Source: Anagrus nilaparvatae (taxonomy: Eukaryota; Arthropoda; Insecta; Hymenoptera; Mymaridae). From it: DNA of 64,000 nucleotides. Below the pieces are notes generated by a model that searched no databases, had not been told where the DNA came from, and saw nothing but the letters and a program-made list of their open reading frames with translations. Every line of letters begins with the position of its first letter. The first letter of the stretch is position 1. The position numbers were made by a program, and so were the translations under genes. The stretch is taken from NCBI GenBank assembly GCA_022575985.1, contig JAKSXM010000269.1, forward strand, positions 3,038,001 to 3,102,000, read 5' to 3'. Of this stretch, positions 44,384-55,138 are shown one piece after another.

Positions 44384-45538
44384 ATGTCAGGTGGTCAAGG
44401 CTCAACTTCCGTCATACCTCTCGCCTCTCACTCAGCTACAATGCCAGCCACAGTCAGAAGCAACGCAGTCGTTTTATTGGGCACAGCCATCGTCGAGGTC
44501 ATTTCGCACAATGGAAAAACTTGTCAGGTCAGAGCTCTCATCGATCCTTGCGCTGAGGCATCTTTCATCACCGAATCGCTCACTCAACGACTGAGGCTTC
44601 AAAGGTCAACGGGTAACTTCAGCGTTACTGCAGTCGCAGATATGTCCACACGCGTCAGAGGAACTGCGGAATTCAGTATAAGGTCATGTATAAATAACAA
44701 TTATATTTATAATACTGAAGCTCTCGTACTGAGTAACGTTTCATCTTACGTTCCTGAATGTTCTAGTTTCGACCCGGCTTGGACACATCTGTCCGACATT
44801 GAATTGGCCGATCCTCGTTTTTTCGCTGACGACGAGATCGAGTTGATCCTTGGTAATTTCATTTATACTCTAATCATAGAGGAGGGTCTAAGAAAAGGTA
44901 ATCCTGGCGAGCCATTGGCTCAACAAACCACCTTAGGTTGGATTCTTACCTGTTCTTCTCCTCACGTTTCCAACACCAACAATTCATTGTCTTCTCAACA
45001 TTTGTCCACAATTCAAAATGAACATAGAGAGCTGCGTCAGCAGTTGCAAAAGTTTTGGGAAGTCGAATCAGTCCCAGCTCCCGACAAGTTTGAACTCATG
45101 TCCGACGAGGACGCTGCCTGCGAACGTCACTTTTTAAATACCTTTTCTCGAGATGATTCTGGTCGTTTCATTGTCAGACTCCCATTTAGAGAAAATTGTC
45201 ATGATTTTGGAAATTCTCTCGATTTCGCAAAAAATTATCTTGTTAGACTAGAAAATAGATTTTCTAAAAACGCCTTTTTAAAGCAAGAATACGTCAAATT
45301 ACTTTTCGAGTATAGTGATTTAAATCACATGTCCTCCGTCAATAGTCTAAACGATATAAATTTCGATTATGACCCGTCAGAAATGTATTTTATACCGTAT
45401 CACGGTATTTTCCAGCACGGTAAAAAGTTACGCGTCGTCTTTCACGCTTCGTCTCGTGCTAAGAAATCAGTGTCTCTCAACGACGCACTTTTAACTGGTC
45501 CAGCACTGCATACCGATATTACGTTGGCGTCTATATAG
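44384..45538 (+). pseudogene. BEL/Pao Pol: protease and RT N-terminus
   Basis: Same frame as Gag. The protease-like segment reads ALIDPCAEASFITESL. The usual catalytic Asp-Ser/Thr/Gln-Gly is here Asp-Pro-Cys, which may be a family variant or a loss. A peptidase domain of this type (DUF1758-like) is standard in BEL/Pao. Then come LGWILTCSS, a long linker and the start of the RT (FHASSRAKKSVSLNDALLTG). The frame stops at 45536-45538, where about two dozen bases appear to be missing and the frame shifts. This separates the RT N-terminus from its catalytic half. Confidence 0.8.
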
Positions 45539-47150
45539 GTACGTTTACGGTACAGATATAGCAAAAATGTACAGGCAAATCCTAATACATCCCGACGATA
45601 GGAAATATCAGCGCATCTTATGGCGCAATCCTCCTGATGATTGCGTCTCCATTTTTAATTTAAATACAGTCACGTACGGAGTAGGTCCTTCTGCCTTTCA
45701 AGCTCTAAGATGTCTAAAGCAATTAGCTCACGAGGCTCTTCAATCTGCAGCTTGTAGAGTTCTAGAGGATAATATGTACGTGGACGACTGTCTTTTCGGT
45801 CACGACACAGTAGATGAAGCGGTAAATCTCTCTTGCGAAGTAAGCGACCTCCTCATGGCGGGCGGATTTCCACTGAGAAAATGGGTTGCAAATAGTCAAG
45901 AATTATTAAAAAATATCCCTGATGATTGGTTAGCTGACTCGTCAAAAACTGACCATTGTCTTAGTCACGATTGCCAACTTTTAGGTCTCAAATCGAATCA
46001 TAATTCTGATGAATTATCATTTAACGGCGAATTTCAATCTTTTTCTAATCGTCTTACTAAACGTCAAATATTATCTATCATAGCTAAATTGTACTACCCG
46101 TTAGGTCTCGTTTCTTCACTGATAATAAGATGCAAAATCTTCATGCAGCTTATGTGGAAAGAAAAAACTGATTGGGACGAATCCTTGAGTGATTCTCATT
46201 TTTCTTTGTGGGAGGAGATATATAATGATTTAAAGTCAATGGTAAATTTCAAAATTCCACGATGGATAGGTTTTCTAGCCAATCGCACAGTCGAAAGACA
46301 CGGTTTCGGGGACGCCTCCGAACAAGCCATGTGCGCTGCTATTTATTTCAGAATCACAGAATACGGATTTTGCTATGTCAACCTTGTCTTCGCGAAAACC
46401 AAGGTAGCTCCAATCAAAACTGTTTCCATTCCTCGCTTGGAGCTCTGCGCCTCTTTGCTATTATGTAATCTCATTAAAAAAGTCACCGATTTGCATGAGT
46501 TTTCTTCGGTAAGTGTTCATCTTTGGTCAGATGCGAAGAATAATTTAGCTTGGATAAAGTCTCAGCCATATATATGGACACCTTTTGTCTCTCATCTAAT
46601 AACCTCTATCAATAACATCGTCCCAAATGCCAACTGGCACTATGTAGAAGGCAAACAAAATCCAGCTGATTTGGGCACTCGAGGAATTTCATTTGATACA
46701 TTTTCGCTATCCGCTTTATGGTGGAATGGTCCAGAATTCTTATCTGAAAATAGTTTGCCATGGCCTGCAGAAGAAGTCGAGAGCTTTGAGGTCATTGAAC
46801 TTTCAGAAAAGAAGAAAACTTGTCACGGAGCGTCACAAAATAGCAAGCCCAAACGCGAAATTTTCGATTTAGTATTTCGTTATTCATCTTTATTTAAATT
46901 GTTGAGAGTCGCGGCTTGGTGCATTCGTTTCTTTACTAACTCCAAATCCTCCAAAATATGCGCACCAAAATTAAAACGATCATGGCTCTCTGCTGGAAAG
47001 ATCAAACACTCCATGATAGTTTGGACTCGTCTCTCTCAAGCTATTGATTTTCCCAATGAATATCACCACCTTTCTCAAAACCAAGTAATTTCTAATCGAA
47101 GCAACTTATTAAATTTATATCCATACTTCGATAATAACTGGTTGCATTAG
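45539..47150 (+). pseudogene. BEL/Pao Pol: RT palm and RNase H
   Basis: The frame opens with GTDIAKMYRQILIHPDDR (first catalytic Asp) and goes on to YGVGPSAFQALRCL and NMYVDDCLFG (YVDD). The thumb follows, then an RNase H domain with HGFGDASEQAMCAAIYF, ETTS-like RLELCA and HLWSDAKNNLAWI, and the linker (GTRGI). Motifs are intact. It ends at 47150 after LYPYFDNN, where a one-base indel shifts the frame. The end of this part normally runs straight into the integrase zinc domain, as it does here in the next frame. Confidence 0.85.
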
Positions 47151-48399
47151 AGTAGGCGGTCGTCTTAGAAACGCGAATCTTTCTCCTGACGAGAAGTTTC
47201 CATATATTTTATCCCCTTACTCAAATCTTGCACATTTAATTATTAAGAATAGTCATCAAAACATGCTACATGGTGGTACTCAACTTACCTTATCTGCTGT
47301 CAGAGAAACTCATTGGATAATCAATGGCAGACGAGCTGTCAAAAAATTTATATCGACCTGCGTTCCTTGTATACGCTTTAGAGCATCCGTAATGACTCAA
47401 AAAATGGTTGACTTGCCTGCTTCTGGAGTCACACGTTCTCATCCATTCGCTCAAGTCGGAATTGACTACGCGGGACCAATCAAAGCGCGAATGTCATCTG
47501 GTAAAGGATGTAAGTCATTTCCTGGATACATAGCAGTATTCGTGTTCATGTCCACACGAGCGGTTCACCTGGAATTTGTTTCGCGATACGATACTGAGCA
47601 TTTTATGGCTGCTTTCAAGAGATTCATTTCGAGGCGCGGTTTGTGCACTGATGTGTACTCCGATTGCGGTACAAACTTCGTAGGGGCTGATTCTGCCTTG
47701 AAGGTCATGTTTTCTGAGGGATCGTCGCACGTGAAGCACGTCATACATGAGTTGTCGAACCAAGGCATCGCTTGGCATTTCAACCCCCCTTCAGCTCCTC
47801 ATTTCGGAGGAATTTAGGAGTCGGCGGTGAAATCTGCCGAATTCCATCTTAAGCGTGTCATTGGAGATCTAACTCTAACATTCGAAGAGATGACGACACT
47901 CCTGTGTTGCATAGAATCTTGTCTTAACTCACGCCCACTTTGTCCATTAACAGATGATCCTTTTGATTTCAGTTCACTCACTCCAGGTCATTTAATTATA
48001 GGGCGAGGCTTGAAGTCATTACCAGAAGTATCCGAAATTGGCGTCAAAATTGGTCAACTACAAAGATGGCGACTTGTCAACAAGGTCAGAGATGACGTCT
48101 GGAACGTTTGGCACAAATTGTATCTCCAGTCAATCCAAGTCAGAAACAAGTGGCGTCACGAGAAGTCAAACATCAAAGTAGGTTCTTTGGTCCTCATCAA
48201 AAGCGACAACACGGCTCCTACTCAATGGCCTCTTGTGCGCGTCTTAGAATTACATCCTGGCAAAGACGGTCTAGTCAGGACAGTTACTGTAAAAACGTCT
48301 ACCTCTCAATTTTTAAGACCAATAGTCAAACTAATACTTCTTCCTTCTGAAGAAAGTAATTTTCGTCGTTTTCACAACGAGGCGGGCGGAAATGTTTAG
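47135..48399 (+). pseudogene. BEL/Pao Pol: integrase, one stop
   Basis: After the frameshift the frame reads RVGGRLRNANLSPDEK, the H-H-C-C zinc domain (HQNMLHGGTQ...CVPC) and the integrase core: VGIDYAGPI, then DVYSDCGTNFVG, then PPSAPHFGGI. A TAG (47815-47817) falls directly before the glutamate of the third catalytic motif (ESAVKSAE). The last part (47818-48399) holds the C-terminal region (LTPGHLIIG, QRWRLVNKV). The final stop at 48397-48399 lies in the first bases of the 3' LTR. Confidence 0.85.
48379..48392 (+). promoter_or_regulatory. BEL polypurine tract
   Basis: GAGGCGGGCGGAAA directly precedes the 3' LTR; plus-strand primer in reverse transcription. It also codes for the end of Pol. 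Confidence 0.7.
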
Positions 48400-48906
48400 T
48401 ATCTATTTATTTAATTCTCGCGGTTTCTCGAGTCGTGAGATCGACGGCATCAAGCGAGGCATTATTTATTCATTAATTTGATTTATTAAGTTTATCTCAC
48501 ACGCGCCGAAAACTGGCGTCTTTTACCGCCCCTTCGCTTGCCGCGGCCAGTCTCACGACACGATCAATATGACGAGTATCTATCATTTATCGTTCAATAT
48601 AATATTTTGTTAAAAAGCACATTTTTTAAGTGTATATAAATGTCGTGTTTTTTCATGTTAATAATATGTGTAATGAAATGCAATTATTCGATGATTTAGT
48701 GAATATTTATACAAACTGTGTTAAACTCGTGTTCTTTATTTTTATATATTACATATTGTGAGAGAGGTGACGTGATTAAACAGTTATTCAAGTTATTTAG
48801 TTAAATAAACGTTATTATTTTATTAGTTAAATCAAAAGTGTCATTATTTTATTTTGCCCAATTTCTTGAACAATATCATTCGCAACCAGAACCACAATAT
48901 TTTCCA
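48393..48906 (+). repeat. BEL 3' LTR
   Basis: 514 bp, uninterrupted copy of the LTR (TGTTTAGTAT to TTTTCCA), followed by the GTAAC target copy. It contains GTGTATATAAATG (a possible TATA region near 48633) and several AATAAA words near the end. Confidence 0.9.
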
Positions 48907-49197
48907 GTAACAGAAAAAATCCCAAAAACCAACAGGATTAAGACCAAAACATTTTATTTTTAGTTAACAAATTAATTATTAACAAATTTTGAAAGCATTT
49001 TCAAGTATGCTTTTGTAAGAACTCAGAAAATTATTAAAAATAATTATCTGTTCTTCGTTAAAAAATGCATGTACCATGAGTATACAAAAAAAAATGCTTT
49101 CGGATTCTCGTTTGTAATTTTAAATGAGTTTGATTAATTTAACTAATTAAAATATAGTTTCATAGCTATTACTGTTTAATAGTATATTAAGCATTAA

Positions 49198-49380
49198 GGG
49201 CGTAAATAGACACTAGCGTAAGCACTAGCACCGTAAGCACTAACACGAGTGATATGTGTTCACGCTAGTGTCTTAAGTATTTCGCCCATGGTGCTTATAC
49301 AATTTTTTGCCCTACTGGGCTTCAAACGTGTGCTGAAATTTCACAAAAAATTTCACGCCCAGGTGGGCAATTTGGTGTGT
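49198..49380 (+). repeat. Dispersed ACTAGCGTGAGC repeat, copy 2
   Basis: Inverted relative to the copy at 6188-6374. Lies within the right half of the CACTGAG-ended element. Confidence 0.65.
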
Positions 49381-49657
49381 TGATAATTTTTACTAATATT
49401 TTTTAGTATTTGCAATTATTTTAGGATATTTAAAATAATTTATTATTTTTTTTTTACAATTTTAAATTATATTTAAGATATATTTAACCTAAAATTTCTT
49501 AAAAAATTATTTTGGTTATTTCTACTGAATATTTGGTAATTTTGACTAAATAATTTGCTTAAGAATTAATCAACAAAATATTTGGTTATAGATACGCTAA
49601 TATTTAGTGATAGTAACCAAAATTTGGTTATCTTGACAAAACTTTTTTCTCAGTGTA

Positions 49658-50695
49658 TGTAAAATATTGGCATAGAAAATAGTGACTCCACGTGTGGACC
49701 TTTACAGAGAGATTCCTAGTGGTAGGATAGACCTCATCTACACGACAGCTAATCCTCTTCTTTTCATAAATGATCTTCATTCTCACTTATTTAAATTTCT
49801 AAAAATTACAAGGTCACACTACGCGAGTATATTTTAGCACGATACAGTTTTGTGTGTATGTGTGTACTCATATGTTCAAGACATGTGCCAAAGGAGCATG
49901 TTTTGGGGTTACGCCAGCTCTTTTTTTTTTGCTAGTTGCTCTTTTAGCGCTTGCGCGTAGTTGCAATCTCTAGTTCACGAACCCTAAGCAAGAATATCGT
50001 GCTTATAAAGCTAAATAGCTTTTACTTAATAAAAATGTGTTATTTTGGAGTATTAAATTTTAAGCATCTTTTTCAATAATTTTCATTACTAAAATTCGTT
50101 TTAAGTGGAAACCGCAAAACATATTATTATTTATTTAGTCTAATTATCTTCTAAAATTCAAATTCTAAAATTCATTAAAAAAAAATTAAATTAAATTTAA
50201 ATTTAAATTTTCATTAAATTCATTAAAAATTCATTAAAAATCTTTTAAGCAAATACAAAAAAATTCCAAATGCATTTAAAAATGATTATAATCTAGGTTT
50301 AATATTTAAAGTATTTGTTATACGGTTTCTTGTATGTAGTTTTATTAATTATAAAAAAACTTTGAAATCGTTTTTCTCGAAAAGACTTTTTCGATTAATA
50401 GCTGTAACCACCGGTTCGGGTGCTTCAAAGAGTTATTGCGTTTCTTTTGCAAATAAGTAAGCAATCAATATAATTAAAAAAAAAATTATATTATTGTACT
50501 TTAGAAAGCATAAAATGGTAAAAAACAGGGATTCTTTAAAAAATGTACCATTTTTTGTATATATATTGTTTTTTTAAATATTTTCAGACCCTACTAATTT
50601 TTTACTTTCACGAATTCCATAATATTCTTTTGTAAGGTCTTTTTTTGGATTTTTTGTTTATGATTTACCAGATAAGAGATAACCTTACAGTCATT
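49658..50695. other. Intronic sequence, no gene seen
   Basis: AT-rich with ATTAAATT repeats around 50170-50250. No gene is seen. Confidence 0.4.
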
Positions 50696-50926
50696 TCGCA
50701 AATAATTTTTTCTTGTCAGTGGCCAGAAAGCACGTATTTCCCGGCCGCAGCGTTATTCGAAAATACGTGTTTTCTAGCCACTGACGAAGAAAAATTATGT
50801 TTTGGCCTCGGCTGTAAAAAAAGAATGTCCCAGATCGCAGTTTGCCATCCTCGGCTTCGCCTCGGATTGCAATTTGCGTGCGATCTGCGCCATTCTTTAT
50901 TTTTGCGGCCTAGGATAAAAATATAC
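50696..50926. repeat. Two adjacent long hairpins 160 bp before an unk exon
   Basis: Hairpin 1 (50706-50797): TTTTTCTTGTCAGTGGCCAG pairs with its complement near 50778-50797, and GCACGTATTT pairs with AAATACGTGT inside. Hairpin 2 (50802-50925): GGCCTCGGCTGTAAAAAAAG and CCAGATCGCA pair with TGCGATCTGCGCCATTCTTT and TTTTTGCGGCC. The open frame 50645-50965 is only this repeat. These look like MITE-type palindromes; in pre-mRNA they could fold close to the splice acceptor at 51085. Confidence 0.75.
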
Positions 50927-51085
50927 TATTTTGAGGACTCCGCTTTTATGCCTATTATAATTTAATAAATAATAATTAAGGTGATAGTTAATGAAGAAGC
51001 CGAGAAATTAAATTAAAACGCCTCCCAAAACCGTACTTATACTTTAATTTATTATTATTTTATTACTTACGAATTATTTTATTAG

Positions 51086-51360
51086 GGAATGCATTAGAAG
51101 ATATACATTTTGAGGATTCGATTGGATTAGTAGATTCTATTCATCGTGATACGAATTCGCCTATAGGAAACTCAATTTCTGCTGGCTTTGCAAGTTCAGG
51201 ATTACTTGGAAGTTCAGCTCCAGTAAATATTCCTGGAATTACGGAAAGATCTGTACTATCTAATTTCTCGCCATCAACATCTAGTCCTATTCAGCCATTA
51301 CAATCAACTGTGAATTTTCTAACAGGATCAAGATTTTCTCACCAAGAACCTATAGAATCA
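51086..51360 (+). CDS. unk: Unkempt, internal exon
   Basis: A 275-bp exon after TATTTTATTAG. Two bases (GG) complete the glycine codon begun at 7368, then 91 codons run open to the donor GTAAAG at 51361. It encodes NALEDIHFED, a Ser-rich linker and LLGSSAPVNIPG, then SNFSPSTSSP. From memory, vertebrate UNK has SSAPVNIPGSLG at the same distance after DTVESV...ALDDL, which makes this the strongest anchor for the gene call. If not spliced, the frame would end at a TGA six codons on. The expected coiled-coil and RING exons are not found downstream in this window. Confidence 0.83.
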
Positions 51361-53338
51361 GTAAAGATTTTTTTATGAACTTATCAGAATATAATTATAT
51401 ACTATTATAATTATAATATGTCAACATTTTTAACTTGCAAAAATAATATCATTAGAAAATAAAATATTAATTAAATAAACATACCGATTTGATAAGACCG
51501 ATGAGACATGTTCGCTTATAACAGTTATAACTTTTACTCTCTAATTGTTAGAAGTTCTAGAACTAAAATTATAATAAACCCCTTAATATAAATTATTCTA
51601 AGTTAATAAACCTTAAGTATTCAAAGTTCTTGTACTATTAGGCCCTGAGCTTGATTTCCAATTATTTTAAGTATATTTGACCCCTTTCCCCTAAAATTTT
51701 TTTAACTCCCCCTCTACTCCAAGTACCCAACATTCCCGAGTACCCCTCCCCATGAACATATTCCATGATAATAAAAAAAACTAATCCATTTGGTGCTTCA
51801 ACCGTATCAATTTCTATAATTTAACGTAAGAGGGCTTATTACTGATAAAAAAAAGCCATTTTCTCAGATTTTTGGTTTTCTTTTAATAATAATCAATAAA
51901 CTCAAATGTTGAGCTAAATTAATTCGTCGTTGTAATTACAACTTAGAAAATTTTATAAGAGAAGGGTATTCTTATACTCCATAGGTGCGATTCTCCCTCT
52001 CTTTTAAAAATCTATAAGTTATTGCAGCGACAAGTTCAAATAGGCTTTTTCAAATTGCACTACCATTATCTGCACGCAGAAAAATATTAGACAAAAATAG
52101 TGGTATTAAATAAAACCAAAAAAAAATGACTGCGCACATTACCTCTTTTTGTGTATTTTAATACCAGAATTTCAGGCTTTAAATAAGACGCGACAGTCGT
52201 TGAACGTAATATTTTAATGTACCTAATATTCTTCTTTATGTGTGTGTGTAGGGGGTGCATTACCAGTAAGAGGAAGCTAATTTTGTAAATATCTTGTATT
52301 TTTTCATTACTAATTAAAGAATTAAAGTTAAAAAATAAAGTTAATAAATAAAGTTAATAACTTTTGACATGCTGAGCCCTATTTTTCAGGTGTTTTCGTT
52401 CCAGGTAGTTATTACCTGTCCTATTTTGAATATTCGTTTGCCCCATAAGGTTAAAGGGTTTACATAGGGTTTTTAAAGAAAATTTAATTTTTATCCTTAT
52501 CTTTGTAAGGCCTAGTTTCAGAAATGAATAAAACATAACATAACATAAAACACTTAGAAGGCTTCTTGAAATAATGAGTAATGTCTTTTCAACATAATAA
52601 ACTCATAAATAACTATAGGTTGAAATATGGCGTCCCAAGAATGGCGCCCTCCCTTTTTTTCTGTAAATAATAATGATACAATGAATAAAAAAGTCAAGAA
52701 AAATTTTTTTTTAATCATTCAAACAACTTAAATGACTTACAGGAAATCTTATAGAAAACTTTATAAATAAATTATATTTACTCAAAAATTATTTTTTAAG
52801 TTTCATCATGTATGGTTTTCGTATTTTAAAAGTTTCTATTTAATCTTTCTTTTCAAGTCTTTTGCAATCACAGAAAAACTTACGTTGATATATCTAAACA
52901 TTTATTTATTTTTTTAGTTAAAACAGTTGCAAGATTTGACCTAAATAGAATTATTATTTAACCGATGTATACCTATTTTTGTGAGTATATAAATAAATAA
53001 TATCTTATCTTATCTTATCGTAAAATAAATTATTTTTATTTGTTCATTTCATACGATATTTCCGATAATATCGGTTAAGTATTTATCGAATATCGATGAT
53101 ACGGTATTATCTGCAAATTTTGAAAAAAAGTAACTAGCCTAACTTATTATTTCCTATTAGATCTTTTTTTCGTTTTTATAGCCTATTTTTATCTCAAATC
53201 CATAGAAATAGGGATATCAACACCTAAATAAGGGTGAATCTTGAAAAAATGAAAAGAATAAACCGAAATACTTAAGAAGAAGTCCAGAATTTAAAAAACC
53301 GACCCAATTTACATATTTGGTGATTTATAGCTTAAAAT
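51361..53338. other. unk: Next unk intron, no gene seen
   Basis: AT-rich intronic sequence. A fragment of the 4099-type repeat lies near 52570-52650 (TTTTCAACATAATAAACTCAT). I see no RING-finger or coiled-coil coding exon. Confidence 0.45.
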
Positions 53339-54795
53339 ATTCAATCTTTTATTTAGTTGTGAAAATCACGCCCTTGCTTCCTAAAGACACCCCAGGGAAC
53401 GTTGTAATGGATTAGATTTTTTTTTACATTTGGGGGGGTTGTAGAAATTATTAAGGGAGTTGTAGAAATTATTTTTAATGTCAGAAAAAAACTTTTTTGC
53501 ATTTGGGAACGTCCTCAGATTGTTTAGGAATTATTTAAAAATTTATCCCACTTTAGAGGCTGATATCTCATTTCATAGGGACTGTAGGTGAAAAAAGACT
53601 TCGGAAATTAAAAGAGCAATCCTTTAATTTACTAGAATAGTTCTTAAGAACAAAATATTTAATCTTTCATTTATTTATAAAACTCACCTCCTTGCTTCAT
53701 AAAAACACCTCTAGCGACGGTTGTAATGACTGATACATGCGTATTTGATTTTTTTACCTTCTCTTGGGAGTCTTAGTACTATTTTTCAAAGCAAAATAAA
53801 AACTTTTTGAATTTGAGAAAGTCTTAAGTTTCTTTAAAAAATATTTCAAAATCCACTTTTGGAGTTTATATCTCATTTCGTAGGAGCTGTAGATGAAAAC
53901 CGACTCCGAAAATGAAAATAGCGACCCAAATTACCTACTAGGTAAGTTTTTCAGCCCAAAATATTCAATCTTTCATTCATTTATAAAACTCACTGCCTTG
54001 CTTACTTAAGAATCCCAGGGAGAGTTGTAATGGCTAATACATGCGTATTTGATTTTAACATGGAACGAGTTCATTGGATGGGGTATCTGAAAAAGTCTGG
54101 CTCGGTAGGGAGGGGGTGATAAATTGACGTTTTTAGGGGGAGGGGGTGAAATTGACTTAGAATATTTTCGATTTAGGGACTTTTGGTGCAGAAGTACCTA
54201 CGATGCATTGGTGCAAAAGTTCCTAGGGACCTTTGGTGCAGAAATCCCTAGGGACCTTTAGTGCAGAAGTCCCTAAAGACCTTTAGTGCAAAAGTACCGA
54301 GGAACCTTTGGTGCAGTATTACCTAGGGACCATTGGTGTAGAATTTCTAAAGAATTTATTGTAAAAATTAATAAAGAATAAATTCATATTATTTAAAAAA
54401 AAATAAAAATTTGAAATTTTAATTAATTTTTTTCACTTTGATGTTTAAGCAGCATGATTTATATAATAAAAATTTAAATATAAATATTTAGATATAGATA
54501 TTGATATTATGAACATAATAAATACTTTATTATCAGTGTTGTAAGTGAACATGTTTCATGCTCGTTGGTTGTGTAGTTACAAAAATTGGTTATAATTTTT
54601 TTTTAACTTCTCTTGGGAGTACTAAAAATAATTTACATAGCCAAATAAAAACTTTTTTGAGTTTAGGAATATTTTAAATTTCTATAATTTGATTTCTATA
54701 TTTGAAAATTTATCCCATTTCTTAGTAGTTTTAGTTAGTTCCGGAAATTGAAGAATCGTGACCGAAATTACTTACTGTATGAGTTTCCCAGTCTA
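53339..54795. repeat. ~310-bp tandem array, interrupted
   Basis: Units begin around 53339, 53658 and 53962 with ATTCAATCTTTCATTTATTT-like sequence, then CTTGCTTC, TTGTAATG, CTTTTTTGAATTTGGGAA and TATCTCATTTCGTAGG. A fourth, partial unit resumes at 54604 (TAACTTCTCTTGGGAGT). Copies are diverged, at perhaps 70-75%. The array is noncoding. Confidence 0.75.
54058..54603 (+). mobile_element. Insertion in the tandem array with 25-28-bp repeats
   Basis: About 545 bp interrupt a unit of the 310-bp array. It starts ACATGGAACGAGTTCATTGG with GGGGGTGAAA words as at 28555. It then has six or so tandem copies (54178-54345) of TTGGTGCAGAAGTACCTAGG plus GACCT, 25-28 bp each. The same repeat type is at 63250-63360. 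It is non-autonomous, of unknown class. Confidence 0.6.
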
Positions 54796-55138
54796 AAATA
54801 TACTGCTTTTATTACCGAAAAATTTAAGTATCTAAGACATTAATAAGTTAGGTCGGTTAGGCATTAATAAGTTAACTAACAGAATTTTTAATCATTGTTA
54901 TTTTCACTGCATATCATCTTACTTCTCGGATATTTTTTACGAATCACGCTGTTCAATCATTTTTACCTTATCAATATTTGTTTCTTTACACATTTTAAAA
55001 ATAAAAATATTACATTTTATATTGGCATGGATACGTGAACTCGGGCGTACACCTTTTGCAAATAATAAATAAAATCAAATTATTCATTCGTCTAAGGATC
55101 TAACAGTATTTTTTTGGTAGATTGGAGTTATAGGCGTG
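54796..55138. other. Intronic sequence, no gene seen
   Basis: AT-rich; a tandem pair TAATAAGTTAGGTCGGTTAGG-like sits at 54840-54880. No gene is seen. Confidence 0.35.

Larger units (their letters stand above)
39842..48906 (+). mobile_element. BEL/Pao LTR retrotransposon (inactive)
   Basis: A plus-strand element with 5-bp duplication GTAAC (39837-39841 and 48907-48911). LTRs of 514-517 bp start TGTTTAGTAT and end TTTTCCA. The 5' LTR is split by an R2-like element, leaving 39842-39866 and 41937-42445. Order: primer site, Gag, protease, RT, RNase H, integrase, polypurine tract, 3' LTR. LTRs differ by about four substitutions and a 3-bp indel, so it is older than the Copia copy. Gag-pol is broken by several stops and frameshifts. 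Confidence 0.9.
39517..49657. mobile_element. CACTGAG-ended DNA element, split by BEL/Pao
   Basis: The left end TACACTGAGAAGAAAGT (39517) and right end ACTTTTTTCTCAGTGTA (to 49657) are inverted repeats. Similarity continues inward for about 150 bp (GATAACCAAAATTTTGGTTA, TTCAGTAGATTTTACCAAA-type words). The TA at each end could be the target duplication, as in Tc1/mariner elements. Without BEL it would be about 1.07 kb, with a copy of the ACTAGCGT repeat in its right half. It has no coding frame of its own. Confidence 0.65.
7369..51085 (+). other. unk: Giant TE-filled intron of unkempt (43.7 kb)
   Basis: The donor GTAAGATTTT at 7369 and the acceptor TATTTTATTAG ending at 51085 join exons in phase 1. 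The combined codon G+GG is glycine and the protein frame continues. The intron contains an almost intact Copia element, a BEL/Pao element, two R1-clade elements, an R2-like element, a gypsy gag relic, a Helitron-like end and several MITE or foldback elements. The elements lie on both strands. No other host exon is apparent between the two splice sites. Confidence 0.75.
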
